Below are positions 24,472-25,859 of a stretch of DNA of 25,859 nucleotides, one piece after another. The stretch comes from JBFWWP01 sp050246115 (lineage in GTDB: Bacteria > Planctomycetota > UBA8108 > UBA1146 > JAJFFE01). The notes under the pieces are model-generated. The model had not been told where the DNA came from and did no database searches. It was given only the letters and a program-made list of their open reading frames with translations. The stretch covers positions 1-25,859 of the forward strand of contig JBFWWP010000049.1 in NCBI GenBank assembly GCA_050246115.1, given 5' to 3'. The position numbers and the translations under genes were made by a program. The number at the start of each line of letters is the position of its first letter. Positions within the stretch are counted from its first letter, which is position 1.

Positions 24472-24594
24472 ATGAAGCGCCCTTGTCTGCTGGCCGTAGC
24501 GTCTCTCGTCGCGGGCGTCTCGCTCGCCCCTTGCGCTGACGCCGCCACGCTGGACACGCCCGCGCAATACGGCACGATTTACCTCTGGGGCTGA
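24472..24594 (+). CDS. Tiny secreted peptide ORF (40 aa) or truncated exported gene
   Basis: ATG 24472 follows GAAGGGA and opens a 40-codon frame. It starts with a textbook signal peptide, MKRPCLLAVASLVAGVSLAP, then CADAATLDTPAQYGTIYLWG and TGA. The mature part would be under 20 residues. It may be a real small exported peptide, or the 5' end of a larger exported protein that has been cut off by deletion. It lies 65 bp after the dockerin-like gene on the same strand. Confidence 0.4.
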   Translation: MKRPCLLAVASLVAGVSLAPCADAATLDTPAQYGTIYLWG

Positions 24595-24867
24595 GGCGTT
24601 CCTTCGTCAGGCCCCGCTACTGCCCACTCTCGAGTCGACGTGGGCAAGGCAGTCTGTAGTTCGCGGGCGCGAGTGGCGAATGGGCGGTAGGATAGCGCGT
24701 CGCTGTCACCGTTGTTTGCTTAACCTGATTGGCAAGATTGGCAAGGCTATCGGGCGCTTGGCCGGAGGGTTGTAGTTCGCCACTCCACGGGGCTACGCTG
24801 GGTCTTCTCGTGTGCCCTCGGGGGGCTCAGACGCGGGTGGGGAATACCTTCGCTGAAGGGGGCAGAA
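24595..24867. other. Intergenic stretch without a supported gene
   Basis: These 273 bp hold no credible frame. A short direct repeat (ATTGGCAAG twice at about 24729-24747) is the only pattern I see. The promoter of the next gene must lie here. Confidence 0.4.
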
Positions 24868-25512
24868 GTGACGTTTGAGGAGTACCTGCAGCACCTGATG
24901 GGAGAGCTAGAGCCAGGGGAGGACCCAGACGAGGAAGAGGGTTGGATGGAACCCTCTCCGCGACGACTACTGCTCCAATGGGGGCATGACCCACAACAGC
25001 GTCGGGTGGTCTGTGGTCACTTTGTGCGACTGTGCAACGAGTTTGAACAGATCCTGGGAGGAGTCAGCGAACGGGTAGCGGAGCGAGTCCAACGTCGAGT
25101 GCTCTGGAGTCCCATCGGGATCCTGATGGGTTGGCGTCGGTTCGAGGACCAGTGCAAACGAGACTGCATTGATGCCATGTGGAAGCCCTTTGCGAATTAC
25201 TACAAGGGCCATCCCGAGCGTGCAACGGTAGACTCCTACATGTGGTTTGACAACATGGCTACTTTCACAGAGTCCGAGTGGGAGCAAGAGCAGCTGTTGC
25301 TAACGCTAGACAGGATCCTGGCGCTTGGAGATGAGCCATGCGATTTCAGCGCGTTGCACGGTCTAGGTCACTTAGTTGAGAAAGGGGGACGCATCGCCGA
25401 GGCAGCGCGGAGCAGAGTTGATGCGTACATCGCGGCTCACAAGGAGCAGATTGAATCGAACCCTAGAGTGAAACGCTGGATCCTTGAGTGCCGGGAGGGC
25501 ACATTGATGTGA
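24868..25512 (+). CDS. Unrecognised 214-aa acidic helical protein
   Basis: The frame starts at GTG 24868 with GAAGGGGG upstream and ends at TGA 25510-25512. I do not recognise the family. It begins with an acidic segment (MTFEEYLQHLMGELEPGEDP), has several Trp- and Cys-containing helices in the middle (LWSPIGILMGWRRFEDQC), and ends with CDFSALHGLGHLVEKGGRI. The last motif resembles the last helical repeat of HEAT-type or immunity-like proteins that protect against toxins. That link is weak. There is no signal peptide. Codon third positions include many A and T compared with the genes to the left, and an IstB-like scrap follows directly, so it may be acquired DNA. Confidence 0.6.
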   Translation: MTFEEYLQHLMGELEPGEDPDEEEGWMEPSPRRLLLQWGHDPQQRRVVCGHFVRLCNEFEQILGGVSERVAERVQRRVLWSPIGILMGWRRFEDQCKRDCIDAMWKPFANYYKGHPERATVDSYMWFDNMATFTESEWEQEQLLLTLDRILALGDEPCDFSALHGLGHLVEKGGRIAEAARSRVDAYIAAHKEQIESNPRVKRWILECREGTLM

Positions 25513-25520
25513 TGATTCCG

Positions 25521-25585
25521 GTATAAGTGTTTCATTCCCATGTCATCGATGATCAACAGATCCGGGCGGATGTAGCTCTTGCTGG
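25521..25585 (-). pseudogene. IstB-like (IS21 helper ATPase) remnant
   Basis: On the minus strand this stretch reads KSYIRPDLLIIDDMGMKHL, which matches the Walker B region of IstB-type ATPases of IS21-family elements. The flanking parts of the same frame and of the other two frames do not look like IstB, and no istA or terminal repeats are seen. It appears to be a short decayed fragment, or a chance match of about 18 residues. Confidence 0.4.
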
Positions 25586-25859
25586 AGATGCGGAGCTGGA
25601 GAAGCGGTGACAGCGGCGCGGCAAAGCTCCATGCGAGGCCCCAGTCTCCCTGACGCTGGCGGCGGTGGCGGGTCCCGAGCATGTTGACGCTGTTTCTGTA
25701 CCCGCGCCGTTCATTGATCCGACCTTACCCCGCCCCCCCCCGCGTTCTCACCCGCCAAACTGACAGGTTTCGTCTCGCGGCCGATGAAGGTTGGAGCGTA
25801 GGCTCGCGGTCTGTGACCTGGGCAGCAAAGAAGAGCCGACAGACTTACGTGTTAGAGCA
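25586..25859. other. Right-edge stretch without a supported gene
   Basis: No convincing gene or RNA is seen. A run of C residues lies near 25733-25741. The sequence may be decayed mobile-element DNA continuing the IstB-like scrap. Confidence 0.35.

Noticed and set aside
24595..24867. tRNA or other small RNA gene
   Set aside because: No cloverleaf arms or CCA-like end could be found in this or the other intergenic stretches by eye.
25728..25745. C-rich run as a functional site
   Set aside because: A plain homopolymer near the edge with no partner element; it may be an assembly artefact.

Overview
The window looks like high-GC DNA from an uncultured bacterium, most likely of the Planctomycetota or a neighbouring lineage. 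The main clues are two secreted proteins with dockerin-like C-terminal repeats (pattern RGDxNxD..xxIADxxxxLxxLF), a transmembrane Ser/Thr kinase, a secreted M1-M28-PDZ protease fusion and an ECF sigma/anti-sigma pair. The assignment is by family style, not by a marker gene. Two runs of exactly 100 N (10116-10215 and 12946-13045) show that this is a scaffold of three contigs, so order across the gaps is not proven by sequence.

Contig 1 (1-10115): the N-terminal part of a REP-associated (IS200-like, HUH) transposase on the minus strand at the left edge; a 600-bp field of GTACTC/GAGTAC hexamer arrays in inverted arrangement with an 83-bp direct repeat; a TPR-like helical protein (minus); a JAMM/RadC-like domain fused to a DinG-type helicase (plus); a secreted dockerin-like protein (plus); ttcA (minus); then an anti-sigma gene and its ECF sigma gene (minus, sigma first in the transcript); and a MocA/MobA-like nucleotidyltransferase (plus). 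Contig 2 (10216-12945): a transmembrane Ser/Thr protein kinase (minus) and the first codons of a divergent plus-strand gene cut by the gap. Contig 3 (13046-25859): the M1-M28-PDZ protease, a glycine-rich RRM protein, a large radical SAM/SPASM protein with two inserted beta-rich domains, an alpha/beta hydrolase-SnoaL-histidine phosphatase fusion broken by one frameshift, a DinB-like protein, a small membrane protein, a second dockerin-like protein also broken by one frameshift, a tiny secreted peptide ORF, an unrecognised 214-aa protein and an IstB-like scrap.

The most distinctive feature is a 184-185 bp element present three times (6226-6409 plus, 17278-17462 minus, 21706-21889 plus), always between genes. 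It is a palindrome over almost its whole length: about 85-bp arms around a short apical hairpin, with the outer 23 bp of the arms identical in copy 1. Copy 2 differs from the others by matched changes in both arms that keep pairing. It behaves like a MITE or a large structured repeat, and its left end supplies the stop codon of the first dockerin-like gene.

Apart from sigma/anti-sigma the genes do not form an obvious pathway. The window is mostly single genes or two-gene units in alternating orientation, with repeats in the spaces between them.
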